From: Solibacillus faecavium
GTDB lineage: Bacteria; Bacillota; Bacilli; Bacillales_A; Planococcaceae
NCBI RefSeq assembly: GCF_014836905.1
Contig: NZ_JACSPZ010000001.1
Location: 372,001-436,000 of the forward strand
Direction: 5' to 3'
DNA: 64,000 nt
The notes beneath the pieces were generated by a model. The model was not told where the DNA came from. It worked only from the letters and a program-made list of their open reading frames with translations, and did not search any database. Shown in pieces: positions 32,299 to 42,735 of this stretch; within the stretch, counting starts at the first letter, position 1, and every line of letters starts with the position of its first letter. The translations under genes were made by a program, and so were the position numbers.

Positions 32299-33391
32299 AC
32301 TGATTCTCCTTCGCTGCTTCTTTTTCCATCATTTCAATAAATTCATCAAATAAGTGATTCGAGTCTTCCGGGCCTGGTGAAGCTTCCGGATGGTATTGCA
32401 CAGTGAAGATTGGATATTTCTTATGGCGTACACCTTCACAAGTCCCGTCATTTAATGCAACATGTGTCAGTTCTAAATCTGTATCTTTTAAAGAATCGAT
32501 ATCTATAGCATAGCCGTGGTTTTGGCTCGTTAAATCGGTACGACCTGTGCGTAAATCTTTTACTGGATGATTGCCGCCGCGGTGTCCAAACGGTAACTTA
32601 AAGCTTCGCGCACCACATGCTAATGAGAATAATTGGTGACCTAAGCAAATACCGAAGATTGGCACTTTTCCGATTAAACCTTTAATTGTTTCAATACCTT
32701 CTGATACGTCTTCCGGGTTACCTGGTCCGTTTGATAACATAATCCCGTCCGGATGCAAGGATAAAATTTGCTCAGGCGTTGTGTTATAAGGAACAACAAG
32801 TACATCGCAATCACGTTTGTTCAATTCTCGTAATATGCCATGCTTCATTCCGAAATCCAGTAAAACTACTCGTTTACCACGACCTGGTGATGGATATGCT
32901 GCTTTAGGCGAAACTTCACGGACATGGTGCGTAATAAATGGTGTTTCTTGAAGTTGTGCAACCGTTTCTTCTATATTTACTTCTGCATCCGCTTCAGTTA
33001 AGATGGCACGCACCGCACCTTTTTCACGAATAATTCGTGTTAATTTACGAGTATCTATTCCTTCAATACCAGGAATGTCCTGTGCTGTTAAATAAGCATC
33101 TACCGACATATCAGATCGCCAATTTGAAGGCTGATCTGCCAATTCACGTACGACAAATCCTCTGATAGCAGGTGTAATAGATTCAAAGTCATCACGGTTA
33201 ATGCCGTAGTTTCCGATTAATGGATATGTTAAAGTTACAATTTGACCATAAAATGATGGATCAGATAATGTTTCTTGGTAGCCTGTCATCCCTGTTGTAA
33301 ATACGACTTCTCCCTGACTTGCTTTATCACTACCAAATGCCGTACCTGTAAATACAGTGCCGTCTTCTAAAATTAATAAACGTTTTTTCAT
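32291..33391 (-). CDS. carA: Carbamoyl-phosphate synthase small (glutaminase) subunit
   Basis: A 366-residue class I glutamine amidotransferase subunit. The nucleophile Cys is in FGICLGHQL and the catalytic His-x-Glu in [10 protein letters not shown]. The reading frame extends upstream to 33460 inside pyrC. The ATG at 33391 has GGAGG seven bases upstream, shares one base with the pyrC stop (TAATG) and gives the family N-terminus [11 protein letters not shown]. Confidence 0.96.
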   Translation of the reverse strand: MKKRLLILEDGTVFTGTAFGSDKASQGEVVFTTGMTGYQETLSDPSFYGQIVTLTYPLIGNYGINRDDFESITPAIRGFVVRELADQPSNWRSDMSVDAYLTAQDIPGIEGIDTRKLTRIIREKGAVRAILTEADAEVNIEETVAQLQETPFITHHVREVSPKAAYPSPGRGKRVVLLDFGMKHGILRELNKRDCDVLVVPYNTTPEQILSLHPDGIMLSNGPGNPEDVSEGIETIKGLIGKVPIFGICLGHQLFSLACGARSFKLPFGHRGGNHPVKDLRTGRTDLTSQNHGYAIDIDSLKDTDLELTHVALNDGTCEGVRHKKYPIFTVQYHPEASPGPEDSNHLFDEFIEMMEKEAAKENQYA

Positions 33392-34665
33392 TATTCTGCC
33401 TCCTGGTATACAATTTTGCCTTCGAAAATCGTTGCTACTGGCCAGCCTTTTGCTGCCCATCCGTTAAATGGTGTATTGCGACCTTTTGATACAAAACCTT
33501 CAGCATCAATCGTCTGCTCTTTTTCTAAATCGATTAGTACGATATCCGCTGAAGCACCAACCTCCAATGTTCCGTATGGAAGATCAAAAATTTGAGCTGC
33601 CTTCACACTCATCCAATCTACTAATTGTTTTAATGTCCATTTTCCTGTTGCTACAAAGTTTGTATATAGTAATGGGAATGCTGTTTCAAAACCAACAATT
33701 CCGAATGGCGCACCCACCATGCCACAGCATTTTTCTTCTACTGTATGTGGGGCATGGTCTGTTGCGATACAATCAATCGTTCCGTCAAGTAATGCTGCAT
33801 GCAGTGAATCTTTATCGTCTGCAGCACGTAATGGCGGGTTCATCTTCCAGTTGGCATCATCTGAAGGAATGTCCATTTCTTCTAATAATAAATGATGCGG
33901 ACAAACTTCTGCCGTCACTTTAATTCCTGCTGCTTTAGCGTCTCTTACTGCGCGTACAGATTCTTTCGTCGATACGTGGCATACATGGTAGCGCGCACCT
34001 GCTGCTTCAGCAAGTAGTACATCACGTGCAATTTGAACAGATTCACAAATTGACGGAATGCCAGGTAAGCCAAGCTCTTTATTTCGTTTTCCTTCGTGCA
34101 TAACACCATCGTAAATAAGTGAGTTATCTTCACAGTGTGCTACAACTACCGCATCCAGTTTTGCTGCTTGTTGCATTTGCTCATACATTGTAGAAGCGAG
34201 CTGAATACCAACACCATCGTCAGAGAATGCAACTGCGCCATGTGCTTTTAACTCTTCCATGTCAGTTCGAACTTCTCCTGAAATATCCTTAGTTAGTGAT
34301 CCATATGGCAATACACGAATGATTGCACTGTCTTGAATTAAATTATTAATCAGTTGCATATTTTCAACAGAATCTGGTACAGGCTTTGTATTTGGCATGG
34401 CACAAATTGTTGTAAAGCCTCCCTTTGCTGCTGAAGCTGTACCTGTTGCTATCGTTTCTTTATGTTCAAATCCCGGTTCACGTAAATGTGTATGTACGTC
34501 TACAAAACCTGGTGATGCAAAAAGACCTTTTCCGTCTATAATTGTTGCATTAGATGGTATATTTCCATTAATTGAAGCGATTTTGCCATTCTCTATTACA
34601 ATAGTAGAAATTACTAATTCTCCTTTTTCATTTAGCAACTTCACGTCCTGAATAACTGTTGTCAT
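33391..34665 (-). CDS. pyrC: Dihydroorotase
   Basis: A 424-residue class I amidohydrolase. Zinc ligands include [10 protein letters not shown] (HxH) near residue 60 and DHAPHT further on, with YHVCHVST between them. It cyclises carbamoyl aspartate to dihydroorotate. GGGAGAGATTAAG precedes the ATG, which starts one base after the pyrB stop. Confidence 0.96.
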   Translation of the reverse strand: MTTVIQDVKLLNEKGELVISTIVIENGKIASINGNIPSNATIIDGKGLFASPGFVDVHTHLREPGFEHKETIATGTASAAKGGFTTICAMPNTKPVPDSVENMQLINNLIQDSAIIRVLPYGSLTKDISGEVRTDMEELKAHGAVAFSDDGVGIQLASTMYEQMQQAAKLDAVVVAHCEDNSLIYDGVMHEGKRNKELGLPGIPSICESVQIARDVLLAEAAGARYHVCHVSTKESVRAVRDAKAAGIKVTAEVCPHHLLLEEMDIPSDDANWKMNPPLRAADDKDSLHAALLDGTIDCIATDHAPHTVEEKCCGMVGAPFGIVGFETAFPLLYTNFVATGKWTLKQLVDWMSVKAAQIFDLPYGTLEVGASADIVLIDLEKEQTIDAEGFVSKGRNTPFNGWAAKGWPVATIFEGKIVYQEAE

Positions 34666-34666
34666 C

Positions 34667-35545
34667 TTAATCTCTCCCTTTCAAAATCGTTTCTAATATA
34701 GCCATTCTTGTGTAAACACCGTTTCGTACTTGTTGGAAAATTCGGGAACGTTCACATTCTACAAGAGCATCAGCAATTTCTACATCACGGTTGACCGGGG
34801 CCGGGTGCATAATAATCGCATTTTTTTTCATCAGCTTTTCTCTTTCAACCGTTAAACCGTACTCTTCATGATAGCTCTCTTTTGAAAAATTTTTACTTAC
34901 TGAATGCCGTTCATGTTGAATCCGTAAGAGCATAATGACATCACTATCTTCGAGCACTTCATCCCAACTATGCGCAGCTTCAAAATCACCTGCCCAGGCA
35001 GGCGGACATAAAAATCGGATATTTGCCCCTAAACGCTGCAGTGCTGTTGCATTTGATTTTGCGACACGGCTATGTGATATATCTCCGACAATAGTTATAT
35101 TCAAGCCTTCAAATTCACCGAACTCTTTACGAATGGTATAAAGATCGAGTAAACATTGAGAAGGATGTTGACCAGCACCATCTCCTGCATTAATAACCGC
35201 ACACCCGATTCCTTCTAAAAGCTCATTGTAATATTCATCTTCTTTATCCCGGATTACGACTGCGTCTATTCCGATCATTTCTAATGTTCTGACAGTATCG
35301 TACAGCGTTTCTCCTTTTGTAGTGCTCGAAAATTCTGCATCAAAGGGGATTACCGTACATCCTAGACGGCGCTCCGCCATTTCAAAGCTTGTTTTTGTAC
35401 GGGTGCTAGGTTCAAAAAATATATTTGCTACATTGTAAGCGCGCTTTAGAATCGGTTCTTTTCCATTTTCGAAATGTTGTGCTCGATCTAAAATAGACAT
35501 TATTTCTTCATTCGATAAATGTTCCATTGATAATAAATTTTTCAT
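34667..35545 (-). CDS. pyrB: Aspartate carbamoyltransferase
   Basis: A 292-residue catalytic subunit that joins carbamoyl phosphate and aspartate. The carbamoyl-phosphate loop [17 protein letters not shown] and the aspartate-loop region are present. A TTG at 35569 opens the frame but lies before the GGAGG ribosome site; the ATG at 35545 is correctly spaced. No pyrI regulatory chain is present, as usual in Bacillota. Confidence 0.95.
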   Translation of the reverse strand: MKNLLSMEHLSNEEIMSILDRAQHFENGKEPILKRAYNVANIFFEPSTRTKTSFEMAERRLGCTVIPFDAEFSSTTKGETLYDTVRTLEMIGIDAVVIRDKEDEYYNELLEGIGCAVINAGDGAGQHPSQCLLDLYTIRKEFGEFEGLNITIVGDISHSRVAKSNATALQRLGANIRFLCPPAWAGDFEAAHSWDEVLEDSDVIMLLRIQHERHSVSKNFSKESYHEEYGLTVEREKLMKKNAIIMHPAPVNRDVEIADALVECERSRIFQQVRNGVYTRMAILETILKGRD

Positions 35546-35659
35546 GCCCGCGCCCTCCGCTACTATCAATTACATGTCAAAGTAACTGATAGCTTAATTT
35601 TATTTTATTACATTATGTATATTTAATCTACTTTTTGTTTAAATATGCATACGTTGTTT

Positions 35660-35787
35660 ATAAATAAGCCCCGCTATAACTTTAGCGAGGCTTAAAGGGT
35701 GTAACAAACTAAGGTATCATCTTGATAATGAACCTTGTATGTCATACCCTTCGTAGCCTCTCTGGACAAATCTTTAAAAGGTATTGC
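35660..35787 (-). promoter_or_regulatory. PyrR attenuator between pyrP and pyrB
   Basis: The minus-strand RNA just after the pyrP stop has the PyrR binding-loop core GTCCAGAGAGGCT (35755-35767) in an anti-antiterminator. A long imperfect antiterminator stem and an AAGCC(C/T)CGCTA terminator hairpin (35666-35693) follow. When uridine nucleotides are high, PyrR bound here favours termination before pyrB. The T-run after the terminator is short. Confidence 0.85.
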
Positions 35788-37086
35788 TTATTCTTCTATT
35801 TCATAAATATCTTTTTCAACTATTTCACGACCTGGTAATACTAGATTTAAAACAACACCGATAATCGACGCTAACGCCATACCTTCAATAGCAAAGCTTT
35901 CAGTGAATCGCATTGCGGCTCCGCCGATTCCTACTACTAAAATGACAGAGGCAATTACCATATTTCGGTTGTTCCCAAAGTCTATGTTGTTCTCCACAAA
36001 CATACGCAAACCGCTTGCTGCGATGATACCGAACAGTAAAATTGAAATCCCCCCAAGCACTGCTGTTGGAATTGTTTCAATTAAAGCCATTAGCTGCCCT
36101 GAGAATGACACAATAATTGCGACTATCGCTGCACCTAAAATAACGTAAACCGAGTAAACACGTGTGATTGCAAGTACACCAATATTTTCGCCGTAAGTTG
36201 TTTTTGGAGGTCCTCCAATTAAGGCCGATGCAAATGTTCCTAGCCCATCCCCTAAAAGTGAACGATGTAAGCCTGGATCCTTAACATAGTTACGATTTAC
36301 AACTTTCCCCAACACCAGCTGGTGACCGATATGCTCTGAAATCGTTACAATAACAACTGGTACCATACCGATTAAAATTGCACTTGTAACTTTAAATTCA
36401 TAATCAACGCCTGGAATCAGGAATTCCGGCATTGCCAGGAATTTCGCATTTTGCACTGCTGTAAAGTCAACGATACCGACAATTACTGAGTAAATATAGC
36501 CAACTACGATTCCAAGTAAAATTGGCATTGCACTTAATATATTTTTAAAGAATACGTTGAAAATAATAGCTGCTGCCAATGTTACTAATGCTGCCGAGAA
36601 GTGAAGTCCGTTGTATTTCCCATCCACGTTCATCGCCATATCGACTGCTACACCTGATAGTCCTAATCCAATAACGATAATAACCGGTGCTACAACAATT
36701 GGTGGTAAAATATTCATTAACCATTTATAACCTGTTTTCCAAATTAATAAAGAAACAATTCCGTATACTACCCCGACTGCCATCGCTCCGATCATGGCAT
36801 TTCCTGGATTTACTTCTACACCCGCTTGTCCAAATCCTGTTACTAAAATAATTGGTGAGATAAAAGCAAAGGAAGAGCCTAAGTAAGCCGGCACTTTAAA
36901 TTGTGTTACGAGCAGGAAAATAATTGTGGCAATTCCGCTTGTTAATAGTGCAATTGCAGGGCTTAACCCGACTAATTTCGGTACTAAAATTGTTGATCCG
37001 AACATGGCAAACATGTGCTGGAAACTAAATGTGATCAGCTGACCAGCACTTGGCTTCTCTTGAATATCTAATACTGCTTTTGACAT
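35788..37086 (-). CDS. pyrP: Uracil permease (NCS2 family)
   Basis: A 432-residue membrane transporter of the nucleobase:cation symporter-2 family, with about 14 hydrophobic segments and the family segments TYGENIGVLAITRVYS and AALVTLAAAI. It imports uracil for PyrR/UPRT-dependent salvage. It is 25 bases downstream of pyrR, too close for the extra attenuator that B. subtilis has here. Confidence 0.93.
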   Translation of the reverse strand: MSKAVLDIQEKPSAGQLITFSFQHMFAMFGSTILVPKLVGLSPAIALLTSGIATIIFLLVTQFKVPAYLGSSFAFISPIILVTGFGQAGVEVNPGNAMIGAMAVGVVYGIVSLLIWKTGYKWLMNILPPIVVAPVIIVIGLGLSGVAVDMAMNVDGKYNGLHFSAALVTLAAAIIFNVFFKNILSAMPILLGIVVGYIYSVIVGIVDFTAVQNAKFLAMPEFLIPGVDYEFKVTSAILIGMVPVVIVTISEHIGHQLVLGKVVNRNYVKDPGLHRSLLGDGLGTFASALIGGPPKTTYGENIGVLAITRVYSVYVILGAAIVAIIVSFSGQLMALIETIPTAVLGGISILLFGIIAASGLRMFVENNIDFGNNRNMVIASVILVVGIGGAAMRFTESFAIEGMALASIIGVVLNLVLPGREIVEKDIYEIEE

Positions 37087-37111
37087 TATTTTCTCTCCCT
37101 GTACGCTCTAA

Positions 37112-37687
<576 letters not shown>

Positions 37688-37714
37688 TCACGGGATGTTA
37701 AATGTCTTCATTTC

Positions 37715-37911
37715 AAACAAAAAACCCTCTAGAAGTTCTAGAGGGTTTGAAAAGGTCATGTTGAAAAAACTGCATACGGATATTTTTGCGCACAAAAATG
37801 CCGTAAATGCTTACATTATCCCTTCTCAGCCTCTCTGGACTGCCATTAAAGGTGAACAATATTCTGAATAGTAGCGTCTACCTGCTTGCTCTCGTCAAGG
37901 TCTGTAGCTCA
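37715..37911 (-). promoter_or_regulatory. PyrR attenuator in the pyrR leader
   Basis: In minus-strand order: a PyrR binding loop with GTCCAGAGAGGCT (37828-37840) followed by GAGAAGG, an antiterminator stem with ACGG-ATTTTTG pairing to CAAAAATA-CCGT, and a strong terminator (AAACCCTCTAG / CTAGAGGGTTT, 37722-37748) with a T-run. The binding loop is nearly the same as the B. subtilis pyrR leader. Confidence 0.9.
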
Positions 37912-37919
37912 CTGTAGTC

Positions 37920-37948
37920 AGTATATGCCTCATCAATTTAGAAGTCAA
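37920..37948 (-). promoter_or_regulatory. Sigma-A promoter of the pyr operon
   Basis: TTGACT, 17 bases, TATACT on the minus strand. Transcription would begin near 37912 and make a leader of about 255 bases before pyrR, which is the expected layout for PyrR attenuation. Confidence 0.75.
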
Positions 37949-38043
37949 TAAACATTCCGAAGGTCAGACAACTGAAAATAAATGTTTAAATAATCATAAT
38001 TATCTGTTATTTTTAAAAAAACTAAATCACCTAATATATAAAG

Positions 38044-38736
38044 CTAATTTGTACTTTCCATCAATTTTATATACCCTTCATTTTCTCTAAGCTGCTCTAG
38101 CTCGGCAATTGATAAATATAAATACAAATTCCCCATAGGCGTTATCTCAGCTTTTATTATTTGTGAAGTTTCACTTGAATAAAGGTAATGTTGTCCATAA
38201 GCCGTAAATTTCATTCCATTGTATGCCTTATATATTTTTTCAAACTGTTCTTCATTTGTATTCAGAAGCAACATTGAAAATAACTTCTCATCATAAAAGT
38301 AAAATCTGGCCTCTCCCTTATAATTTAATATAAAGTCAGCACCATTGCCGTCCTCCTGAATCTCTGTTAACTCACTGTCAGCTATTAATTCTGCTACTCG
38401 AATTTCTGTTAAATTCTTTTCTCCTAAGCGTTCTACTATATCTGATTTTAAATCACCTAAAGTAAATCCATTTAAATAAAATAAACCATGTTCTTCATAA
38501 AATTGCGGTTGAGTAAAATCAAATTGCGGGGTATTAGCTGAATGCTGGTTATCACTCATTATTTGGTTTAGCATAAAGAACATCATACATAATGTAAAAA
38601 TTGCGCTAATCATTATAAATCGCCATCTATATTTTGGTTTTGTTCGTTTATTCTCGATCTCTTGCACTACATTTTGAATAACACGTTGTTTCATTACTTT
38701 TAAATCTTTTATCTCTTTAGGTGTATAGTTATCCAT
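38044..38736 (-). CDS. Putative membrane anti-sigma factor or ECF-linked protein
   Basis: A 230-residue protein with a charged cytoplasmic N-terminus of about 38 residues, one membrane helix (about 40-60, FIMISAIFTLCMMFFML) and an extracellular domain of about 170 residues. I do not recognise the family. Its start overlaps the upstream ECF sigma gene by eight bases. One-helix topology plus coupling to an ECF sigma gene is the standard layout of an anti-sigma factor, so that role is inferred. The short N-terminus lacks an evident zinc-binding (HxxxCxxC) anti-sigma motif. No clear terminator follows before the pyr leader. Confidence 0.55.
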   Translation of the reverse strand: MDNYTPKEIKDLKVMKQRVIQNVVQEIENKRTKPKYRWRFIMISAIFTLCMMFFMLNQIMSDNQHSANTPQFDFTQPQFYEEHGLFYLNGFTLGDLKSDIVERLGEKNLTEIRVAELIADSELTEIQEDGNGADFILNYKGEARFYFYDEKLFSMLLLNTNEEQFEKIYKAYNGMKFTAYGQHYLYSSETSQIIKAEITPMGNLYLYLSIAELEQLRENEGYIKLMESTN

Positions 38737-39244
38737 TTAGCAGCACCTCCCATTCAATATCTTTCAATACATCTTTTAATAATTCTTTTCCTCTTCTTAG
38801 ACGTGTTTTGATCGTACTTTCTGGAGTAGATAGTAAAAGAGCGATCTCACTAATTTTCATATCATTAAAATAATAATAGATAAGTACTTCTCTATGTTTT
38901 AACGGTAATTCTAGAATTGCATCACCAACGATTGTTTGTTCATCTTTCCTAACCAATCCATCTGAATCTATTTTAATCGTGGAAGGAAAAATCTTTTGCA
39001 GTTGTACTTTTTTATATGTCCAACTTTTTAAGTAATCTTTACTTTTATTAGCAGTCATTTTGTATAAAAAAGCTTTTAGTTCTCCACGTTCTTCATATTT
39101 ATATTGAGCATGATAGATCTTTATAAATACTTCCTGTACAATATCCTCTGCTGCCTGGCGATCCTTTACGTAGTAATAAGCCAAACGGATTAACGGCTCT
39201 GTATAGAGATTCATTATTTCTTTTAAATCATGAATAGTTAACAA
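38729..39244 (-). CDS. ECF-type RNA polymerase sigma factor
   Basis: A sigma-70 family protein with region 2 (LYTEPLIRLAYYYVKDRQAAEDIVQEVFIKIY split over residues 10-45) and region 4 (LPLKHREVLIYYYFNDMKISEIALLLSTPESTIKTRLRRG) but no region 3, the ECF layout. The frame opens at 39283, but the AAAGGAG ribosome site is inside that extension. A TTG eight bases later at 39244 gives a 171-residue protein (MLTIHDLKEIM), typical for ECF factors. Its target regulon cannot be read from this window. The gene pair sits between pyrR and rluD, which adjoin in B. subtilis. Confidence 0.85.
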   Translation of the reverse strand: MLTIHDLKEIMNLYTEPLIRLAYYYVKDRQAAEDIVQEVFIKIYHAQYKYEERGELKAFLYKMTANKSKDYLKSWTYKKVQLQKIFPSTIKIDSDGLVRKDEQTIVGDAILELPLKHREVLIYYYFNDMKISEIALLLSTPESTIKTRLRRGKELLKDVLKDIEWEVLLNG

Positions 39245-39358
39245 GAATACAACTCCTTTCTCTAGATTATTAACGATTTCCAATATGTGAGAGTTTGGAT
39301 TTATAGAAATATTTTTATGAATGTTTTAATTTCTCAGCAAGATCAAATAATAATATGG

Positions 39359-39599
39359 CTCATCACCATAACATGTGGTTGCTTTTCTAATAAAATTCCA
39401 CTTGATTGGTGGGCTGGGGCAAGACAGCGCTAAAGCCACGTGATACGTGTCTTTATCACTGCCTTTATTGCCGTTTACGAGGCCCACCAATCCCAAAATT
39501 TTGCCCTCGTTATAAAGTGAGATAAAAAACACCTAATCAAGCCGCTTGCGCCATCGCGAGGCGGCAATTTTGTCATCCCCAACTTTTTGGTGATGAATC
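39359..39599. mobile_element. MITE-like structured element, no coding capacity
   Basis: A 241-base segment bounded by inverted TCATCACCA (39360-39368) and TGGTGATGA (39588-39596). It is flanked on both sides by the direct repeat AATAATATGG (39349-39358 and 39600-39609), which resembles a target duplication. Inside are a second inverted pair CTTGATTGG/CTAATCAAG (39401/39541), GATTGGTGGGC/GCCCACCAATC (39404-39414/39482-39492), a CACG/CGTG hairpin and a GC-rich GCCGC/GCGGC hairpin followed by ATTTTG (39541-39570). The core is much richer in GC than its surroundings. A 68-codon frame crosses it but resembles no protein I know. A miniature element or a structured RNA are the two readings. Confidence 0.5.
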
Positions 39600-39812
39600 A
39601 ATAATATGGTATATATTGTATTATTTTACATTATCCCAACACAAACGAATAAGTTTTTTATTGCCTTCCTAAAATAAGGGGAGAATTGACCGTTAATTTT
39701 ATGATGTAGATCATTTTTAGGTCAATAACGGAAATTCCTTCCTCTATTTTTCTCGTCACGCAATTCAATAAAAGCTTTGGAGCCAAGCCATCCGGAATCC
39801 CTGCCCCGGGAC
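39600..39812. other. Gene-free spacer between the structured element and rluD
   Basis: No convincing reading frame. It contains a nested palindrome: ATTGACC pairs with GGTCAAT and the adjoining CCGTTA with TAACGG (about 39686-39731). Function unknown. Confidence 0.5.
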
Positions 39813-39846
39813 AGCAAAAAAACCGAACCCTCTAAAGGATTCGGTT
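39813..39846 (-). terminator. Terminator of the lspA-rluD operon
   Basis: AACCGAA and TTCGGTT pair with an inner CCT/AGG, and a run of seven T follows on the minus strand. It lies 20 bases past the rluD stop. Confidence 0.8.
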
Positions 39847-39867
39847 GCTCTTATAAGAAATGTATTA

Positions 39868-40770
39868 TTACCCGCGTAACTCTTCTATTAATTGTTTGAA
39901 GTCTTCCGGTAGTGGTGATTCAAACTCTAAATATTCTTTCGTAACTGGATGGATAAATCCTAATACACCTGCATGTAATACTTGCCCACCAAAATCGATT
40001 GTTTTCTTTGGACCGTATTTTGGATCCCCTGCCAATGGGAAACCGATATAATTCATGTGCACACGGATTTGGTGTGTTCTTCCTGTCTCCAAGCGACATT
40101 CAACTAAAGTAAACTCACCGAAACGCTCTATTACTTGGAAGTGCGTCACGGCATGTTTGCCTTTATCTACAACTGCTTGCTTTTGGCGATCTTTTTGATC
40201 ACGCCCGATTGGAGCATCAATTGTTCCTTTTTCGTGGGCAATATGACCATGTACCAGCGCTGTATATTTACGTGTTACCGATTTATCGACTAATTGATTC
40301 ACTAATCCTTCATGGGCAACATCATTTTTTGCAACCATTAATAAGCCCGAAGTATCTTTATCAATACGATGCACAATTCCTGGACGTGCTACTCCGTTAA
40401 TACCTGATAAATCTTTGCAATGATGCATTAAGCCGTTTACTAAAGTACCTGAAGTATGTCCAGGTGCTGGGTGTACCACCATACCACGTGGTTTGTTTAC
40501 AACTAATACGTCTGCATCTTCATAAACAATTTCTAAATTTAAATCTTCAGGAACGATTTCTAAATCTTCTACTTCAGGGACGTCTACTTCAATGACATCC
40601 CCTTGTCTTACTTTGTATTTTGCTTTTACTTTCACGCCATTTACTAAAATGCGCTCTTCGTCAAGCCAATTGCCAATTTGTGAACGTGACCATGATCCTT
40701 CCATTTGTGAAAGTGCCTTATCAATACGTTCTCCAGCTAGTTCCTCTATCGTTAATGTGACTACTGCCAT
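39868..40770 (-). CDS. rluD: RluD/RluA-family 23S rRNA pseudouridine synthase (YlyB)
   Basis: A 300-residue protein with an N-terminal S4 RNA-binding domain (about 1-75) and the RluA catalytic domain. The catalytic Asp is in IVHRIDKDTSGLLMVAK, followed by the family LETGRTHQIRVHM. It is B. subtilis YlyB; the exact target uridines are inferred. Its ATG shares one base with the lspA stop (TAATG). Confidence 0.93.
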   Translation of the reverse strand: MAVVTLTIEELAGERIDKALSQMEGSWSRSQIGNWLDEERILVNGVKVKAKYKVRQGDVIEVDVPEVEDLEIVPEDLNLEIVYEDADVLVVNKPRGMVVHPAPGHTSGTLVNGLMHHCKDLSGINGVARPGIVHRIDKDTSGLLMVAKNDVAHEGLVNQLVDKSVTRKYTALVHGHIAHEKGTIDAPIGRDQKDRQKQAVVDKGKHAVTHFQVIERFGEFTLVECRLETGRTHQIRVHMNYIGFPLAGDPKYGPKKTIDFGGQVLHAGVLGFIHPVTKEYLEFESPLPEDFKQLIEELRG

Positions 40771-41246
40771 TATTTCACCTTTTTCTTATCCTTTTTTTCT
40801 TCTAGAATGATCGTAATAAAGAGCATGACTACAGCAATTGTCAGTGCTGCATCAGCTATATTGAAGATTGGGAAATGATAATTGACTACCGGTATATAAA
40901 CATCGACAAAGTCAACTACTTCTCCTCGGAATAAACGGTCAATAAAGTTACCAACCGCACCACCTAAAAGTAGCATTAAACTAATATGAAAAAGTGGCTT
41001 ACCTTTTGCTTCTGTATGATTAAAATAAATAATGGCGATAATGACTGCAACTGTTACGATTGTGAACAACCACATTTGTCCTTCCAGCATACCCCATGCT
41101 GCACCACGGTTACGATGCGATAAGATGCCAAACCAAGGATCCCAAACACTGATGCGTTCACTTAATTCCATATTTTTAACGACTAGCCATTTTGTCCATT
41201 GATCTAAAATGACTGCAACTATAGCTATTCCGTAATATTTATACAC
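40770..41246 (-). CDS. lspA: Lipoprotein signal peptidase (signal peptidase II)
   Basis: A 158-residue membrane aspartyl protease with four membrane helices. The catalytic aspartates are in GNFIDRL and FNIADAAL. It cleaves lipidated prolipoproteins, such as the OppA in this window. It starts at GTG with GGAGG upstream. In B. subtilis ylyA and ileS lie directly upstream; here other genes intervene. Confidence 0.96.
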   Translation of the reverse strand: MYKYYGIAIVAVILDQWTKWLVVKNMELSERISVWDPWFGILSHRNRGAAWGMLEGQMWLFTIVTVAVIIAIIYFNHTEAKGKPLFHISLMLLLGGAVGNFIDRLFRGEVVDFVDVYIPVVNYHFPIFNIADAALTIAVVMLFITIILEEKKDKKKVK

Positions 41247-41592
41247 AGCAAATCCTCCGTTTACGATATATCTTTCCTATCTTAACATATAGACAATGCA
41301 ACAAGCTACAAAAACACAAGCTCAAAACCTTATAATATCAAGGTTTTCTATTTATATTATTAACTTCAACTTTGTAATAAAATGTATAACAACGTTTGTA
41401 TTTGGGGCAAATTGGGACTAACCTTATGTACTAAATTTGCAGAGAAGGGAAATTGATAAAGCAAAGGTTTATGAATTTAAAAATTTATGAAAATAGCTCA
41501 ATTCCACTGATTAGGGAATTGAGCCATTATTATGTAATAGATGGACCAGCGATAAACAATTAATCCAATCCATCCAATATAAAATAAATTTT
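41247..41592. other. Gene-free spacer between lspA and the glycosyltransferase operon
   Basis: About 350 AT-rich bases. The only clear feature is the terminator at 41483-41524. The lspA-rluD promoter must lie on the minus strand here, but no promoter pair stands out. Confidence 0.5.
41483..41524 (-). terminator. Terminator of the glycosyltransferase operon
   Basis: A perfect 10-bp stem (GCTCAATTCC/GGAATTGAGC, 9-base loop) is followed on the minus strand by TATTTTCATAAATTT, a T-rich tail. Confidence 0.75.
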
Positions 41593-42735
41593 TCACTTTG
41601 AAGTGTAATCTTTTTTAGTTTCATAGTAGATTTTCAAAATTTCTTGTGTGACTGTCTGAATGTTAAATTTCTCTTTGACAATCTCTCTAGATTTCTTTCC
41701 ATTTAGCTTGAGCTGTTCTTGATCCTTCAATAATTTTGTTAAATCGTCTCTTAATATGTGTCTGCTACAAGGCATTATTGATCCATGGTCTCCAAAGTAA
41801 TGGTTCCATGCTTCTTCTAGATTGTCATTATTCACAATCCCAAAATAGCCATGGTTTCCAATCGCAATAATTTGTTTTTCCGATGCCATTGCTTCTAAAG
41901 CCACGCGTCCTGTTCCGACTATACAATCAGCAGCTCCATAAAAAGCATTCAAATTTTTTTGTTCACCTACTACATGAATGAACTTGTCATTACATGTTTC
42001 TTCAATCTTTTGGGATAAGAATTTAATGTCATCTAATTTGTCGCCATCTCCTACAATAATGACATGAAGATCAGGAAATAAACTCAATTTCAAATCCTTA
42101 CAAGCTCGTAAAAAAATACTACAAACATGAGCCTTTGCCCATGCAATTCTACTTGCGTAAAGAAGGACAATAGAGTCTTCATGTATCTTCAATTCATTTC
42201 TAATCTCTTCAGAAGATGAATTTCCTGGATAGTCCTCTAAATTAATTCCGTTTGGTACTAAGTAAGGATTTTCTATATTAAATGTATTTGCATAATTACA
42301 TAAAGGAGGACTTACACAGATTACTGCATCGGCTAATTTAAAGAGCTCCTGTATTTCATGGTTTGGATAATAAGTTCCATGTATAGTTAAGACTGTAGCA
42401 ATTCCTTTATTATTTGCTGCCTGGCCAGCTAAATAACCTGATGGCGTCTGATGAATATGAATATGAGAAATATTTTCAAATTCTATGATCTGTTCTATTT
42501 TTTGAACTAACTCTAACTCATGTTCTTTTGGAAGGGAAATCGTTTTGGGGAAATCTATATTATAAATAGGGCATTGTAACTCTTCAAAGGAATTGACTAA
42601 ACTTCCGTTTTTTTGAGCAGCAATTGCAACAAAAATATTATTTTTAATTAATTCTTTTGCTAAACCTAATACATGTGTTTCAGTTCCTCCAACATATAAT
42701 GCATCGATTACAAGTAAAATTCTTACCCTATCCAC
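41593..42735 (-). CDS. Glycosyltransferase family 4 protein
   Basis: A 380-residue GT-B fold glycosyltransferase. The N-terminal Rossmann half has VIDALYVGGTETHVLGLAKEL, and the C-terminal half has the ADCIVGTGRVALEAMASEK donor-site segment. Substrate is unknown. The frame opens upstream at 42804, but GGAGG lies eight bases before a GTG at 42735, giving MDRVRILLVIDALYVGG. It overlaps the upstream GT2 gene by eight bases. With that gene it probably builds a surface or spore polysaccharide, by inference only. Confidence 0.82.
   Translation of the reverse strand: MDRVRILLVIDALYVGGTETHVLGLAKELIKNNIFVAIAAQKNGSLVNSFEELQCPIYNIDFPKTISLPKEHELELVQKIEQIIEFENISHIHIHQTPSGYLAGQAANNKGIATVLTIHGTYYPNHEIQELFKLADAVICVSPPLCNYANTFNIENPYLVPNGINLEDYPGNSSSEEIRNELKIHEDSIVLLYASRIAWAKAHVCSIFLRACKDLKLSLFPDLHVIIVGDGDKLDDIKFLSQKIEETCNDKFIHVVGEQKNLNAFYGAADCIVGTGRVALEAMASEKQIIAIGNHGYFGIVNNDNLEEAWNHYFGDHGSIMPCSRHILRDDLTKLLKDQEQLKLNGKKSREIVKEKFNIQTVTQEILKIYYETKKDYTSK

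Noticed and set aside
39326-39532. 68-codon minus-strand frame crossing the structured element
   Set aside because: No recognisable domain, no good ribosome site, and its composition follows the palindromes of the element.
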